A DNA stretch of 6,421 bases from assembly GCA_963619935.1 (NCBI GenBank), contig CAVEYA010000022.1:1-6421 (forward strand), read 5' to 3'. The stretch is from RUG13091 sp963619935 (GTDB lineage Bacteria; Bacillota_I; Bacilli_A; RFN20; CAG-826). Under the pieces are notes generated by a model, which saw only the letters and a program-made list of their open reading frames with translations, did not search any database and was not told the DNA's origin. How positions within the stretch are numbered: position 1 is the first letter of the stretch; every line of letters starts with the position of its first letter. Made by a program: the position numbers and the translations under genes. Of the stretch, positions 4,404-6,421 are shown piece by piece.

Positions 4404-6095
4404 TTATCCAATTTTATGTTCGTCTAAGATTTTCACTTGATTACCTTGTGCGTAGCTCCAAGTTCTCTTACCTTTATAGTTGCAGATCCAGTTTTTTGTA
4501 TGGGCGGTTTTACTATCTGTGTAATCTATACAAGTAGTGGTAATTTCGCCTCTGAATGTTTCTTGATCCGCTTCTAAGAAACAGAGGTAGATGTTACTCA
4601 TTCCAATATTTCTACAAGCTGTCCATTTTGCACTTGACCAAATATATTCTTCATATCTATTTACGTATGAGTAGATATCCATGTTGAATCCACGAGTGGC
4701 AAAGCTTTGATAGCAAGCTACTAAGTTATTGTTTTGATTTACATAACCATCTTTTTCATTAGTAATCAAATCAGTAATTGCGTAGAAGAATCCAAGAGAT
4801 TTTTGATAGAGCTCTTCTTCATAACAGACGAATCCAATATCGTGAAGGTAATCCTTAATCGTGTATTCTGTGAAGTCAGAATGTCCGGTTGAAACATTAT
4901 ACTGGATATAATCTCTTGTTATTGTTTCGTATAACAAGAATTGAGAAGAACAATCTAATGTGAAGATGAAGTTTTCATAATCGTATTGACCATAATGTAA
5001 ATCATGGAATCTATTTTGTTCATTATGATCATAAGAGATATAGTTATATTCACTGTTACCTGGGCAAACAGGGAACAAACGGTTTGAAATAGTTTCTCCT
5101 TCAGTGATTACGATATTGCCTTCAGAATCGCTATTTCTTACTCTATAAGTCATCAAACTATCACGATCATGTTTTACTCTAATTTCATCAAGAGCAAGTA
5201 TTTGAGCTTGGAATTGTTCATTTAAGATGTTCACTGCATCCACCATGTTATTAACACCGGTTTGAATAGTGTTAATATTGGAATCATGTTCTGGTAGTAA
5301 GCTAATTTCATAAGCCGCTGCTACTTTAGAAAGCTCTGCCATACTATTGACTAAGAAGCTAAGATAACTAATGAATTGTATTCTTGGCTTAACAGTCATA
5401 TAATCCCAAACTTCTAATGCTCCAAAGGTTTCTTCATATAAATCAAATAATTTTAAGGAAGGATTAGCTTCGTTTGGTGTGACCAAGGCTTTTGCTAAGT
5501 TTTCACAAGCGTTCCAGATTTTATTCACGCTTAATGTTGTAAACTTAAGGTCATCAACACTCTTAGCAAATGTAGTTCTTTCTTGAATAATTACCTTTTC
5601 ATCTACTTCACCGGATAATTCCTTTTCCGCAATTGCGTTTAATGTAGACATATGAGCAACGATAGGGGTTCTCACATCTGTGATCATTTTTAATACTTCA
5701 CGCATGATATCTTCATTATGGATTTGTACTTGTTTACGCATCACACTGTTGAAGCCTTCAATGACTACATTTTGTAAATCCGCAATTTGATTAGAGATAT
5801 TATCTAATTTCTTATCGGTAATTGTACGAGTATCAAAGCCCATTTCATTTAATAAAGCATTAATACCTTTTTTAGCAAAGTCAGTAATTACACCGCTAAT
5901 CATTCCTTTGCCTGACATTTTAATAATATCGATTAAACTATCTAACACGCTTGTATCATCACTATTATTGAAATCAACGTGGTAAGTAAGTTCTGGAGCA
6001 GTTACTTCTGCTTTTTTCTCATTAGCACAACCCACTAATGTAAATAAAGCGGTTAATGATAATGCTAATGGTTTCATTATTTTATTTTTCATCAT
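4404..6095 (-). CDS. Uncharacterised lipoprotein, helix-rich (563 aa), paralogue of the 2492-4096 product
   Basis: Function not recognised. A signal peptide with a basic N-terminus ends in the lipobox LVGC (20-23), predicting a lipid anchor at Cys23. A hydrophobic/amphipathic stretch (about 51-85, including MISGVITDFAKKGINALL) precedes the GFDTR motif (86-90). A coiled-coil-like segment with Leu/Ile spacing (97-120) and a long helical middle (about 125-310) follow. The C-terminal half is rich in Tyr and aromatic residues and carries many Cys (344, 382, 424, 461, 494, 505, 522, 538) that could form disulfides outside the cell. It shares with the neighbouring 534-aa protein the GFDxR motif, a Trp230-led block, the YTIKDYLHDIGF block (411-422) and YLCxxxADQ (503-511). 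Overall identity looks low, so this is an old duplication. The ribosome site AAGGAG is 6 bases before the first ATG (6095) and 9 before the second (6092), and either could be used. It has its own promoter and a strong terminator. Confidence 0.85.
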   Translation of the reverse strand: MMKNKIMKPLALSLTALFTLVGCANEKKAEVTAPELTYHVDFNNSDDTSVLDSLIDIIKMSGKGMISGVITDFAKKGINALLNEMGFDTRTITDKKLDNISNQIADLQNVVIEGFNSVMRKQVQIHNEDIMREVLKMITDVRTPIVAHMSTLNAIAEKELSGEVDEKVIIQERTTFAKSVDDLKFTTLSVNKIWNACENLAKALVTPNEANPSLKLFDLYEETFGALEVWDYMTVKPRIQFISYLSFLVNSMAELSKVAAAYEISLLPEHDSNINTIQTGVNNMVDAVNILNEQFQAQILALDEIRVKHDRDSLMTYRVRNSDSEGNIVITEGETISNRLFPVCPGNSEYNYISYDHNEQNRFHDLHYGQYDYENFIFTLDCSSQFLLYETITRDYIQYNVSTGHSDFTEYTIKDYLHDIGFVCYEEELYQKSLGFFYAITDLITNEKDGYVNQNNNLVACYQSFATRGFNMDIYSYVNRYEEYIWSSAKWTACRNIGMSNIYLCFLEADQETFRGEITTTCIDYTDSKTAHTKNWICNYKGKRTWSYAQGNQVKILDEHKIG

Positions 6096-6101
6096 GTTTT
6101 T

Positions 6102-6107
6102 CTCCTT
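6102..6107 (-). promoter_or_regulatory. Ribosome binding site of the 563-aa lipoprotein
   Basis: AAGGAG on the - strand, 6 bases from the first and 9 bases from the second of two adjacent ATG codons. Both spacings are workable, so one residue of ambiguity remains at the N-terminus; the signal peptide is unaffected. Confidence 0.8.
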
Positions 6108-6154
6108 ATGATTAGTGAGAAGAATTTGTTTCGCATTTTCTTTTCACGGATACA

Positions 6155-6182
6155 TTTTTACTCATTATGTTTCTTTCGTCAA
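6155..6182 (-). promoter_or_regulatory. SigA-type promoter of the 563-aa lipoprotein gene
   Basis: TTGACG (6177-6182) and TAAAAA (6155-6160) are separated by 16 bp, the same spacing as at the paralogue. Predicted initiation near 6148 gives a leader of about 53 bases. The upstream A/T tract with ATGT and TGTTGAC also resembles the paralogue's promoter. The -10 matches consensus at only four of six positions. Confidence 0.55.
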
Positions 6183-6421
6183 CAAAATTTTTACATTTTT
6201 TTAAATATTTTTCATTTTTTTGTTTCTTAATATCAATTTATAGCAACAAAAAAAGCTGATATGATTTATACCTTATATCCTTATTTATATATATAATTAG
6301 CCTAACTTTGGTTTATAGAAAAAGTGTGTTTCCAAAGTACAATAAAATTTATTAGAACGTAATAATATCTAATTTATATTCAATTAAAATGATCTAAAAA
6401 TTACTTAAAATAACCAAATAT
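6183..6421. other. AT-rich gene-free edge region
   Basis: No coding sequence, RNA gene or mobile-element end is visible on either strand. The stretch is very AT-rich, with T-runs next to the promoter and a TATATATATAATTA tract near 6286-6300. The only structure is a 7-bp perfect inverted repeat, ACTTTGG (6305-6311) and CCAAAGT (6332-6338), around a 20-base loop without a T-tract. Confidence 0.6.

Noticed and set aside
1..6421. CRISPR array, tRNA, rRNA or insertion-sequence ends
   Set aside because: No regularly spaced repeats, cloverleaf-like segments or transposase fragments with terminal repeats were seen on either strand.

Overview
The window is AT-rich (roughly two-thirds A+T) and looks like a low-GC Gram-positive chromosome of the Bacilli / Erysipelotrichia / Mycoplasmatota-related gut type. 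Three things point there: strong AAGGAG-type ribosome sites, three consecutive genes with lipobox signal peptides, and TTGACA-like promoters in T-rich surroundings. Tryptophan is written TGG throughout the three large genes and all three end in TAA, so nothing suggests the mycoplasma code in which TGA means Trp. The taxonomic placement is inference.

Bases 1-549 (+ strand) are a small graveyard. They hold the C-terminal winged-helix end of a GEING-repeat regulator, of the kind seen at the end of AlbA_2/RecG-like ATP-binding regulators. It is cut short and runs directly into two successive broken copies of one small unnamed protein family. A bidirectional terminator at 566-598 closes this remnant and separates it from the converging lipoprotein genes.

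Bases 612-6095 (- strand) hold three intact predicted lipoproteins, transcribed from right to left. First comes a 563-aa lipoprotein (4404-6095), then a 534-aa lipoprotein (2492-4096) that is a diverged paralogue of it, then a 581-aa S41-family serine peptidase lipoprotein (612-2357). Each gene has its own candidate promoter and is followed by a hairpin terminator, so they look like three separately transcribed units, although the terminator between the 534-aa gene and the peptidase has a weak T-tract. All three products should be exported and lipid-anchored on the outer face of the membrane.

The most interesting content is the paralogous pair. Both proteins share a layout of lipobox, hydrophobic helix, GFDxR motif, coiled coil, helical middle and a Cys-containing C-terminal domain with a YLCxxxADQ motif. 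I cannot assign them to a named family. The hydrophobic-helix plus coiled-coil front end recalls alpha-helical pore-forming toxins, but that is a hypothesis. The S41 peptidase is also notable: it has a perfect EF-hand-like calcium loop between its NPGG and catalytic-serine motifs, and the Tsp/CtpA-type catalytic lysine is replaced by glycine, with a DGGHTG histidine present instead. No functional link between the peptidase and the pair is shown by sequence beyond adjacency and shared localisation.
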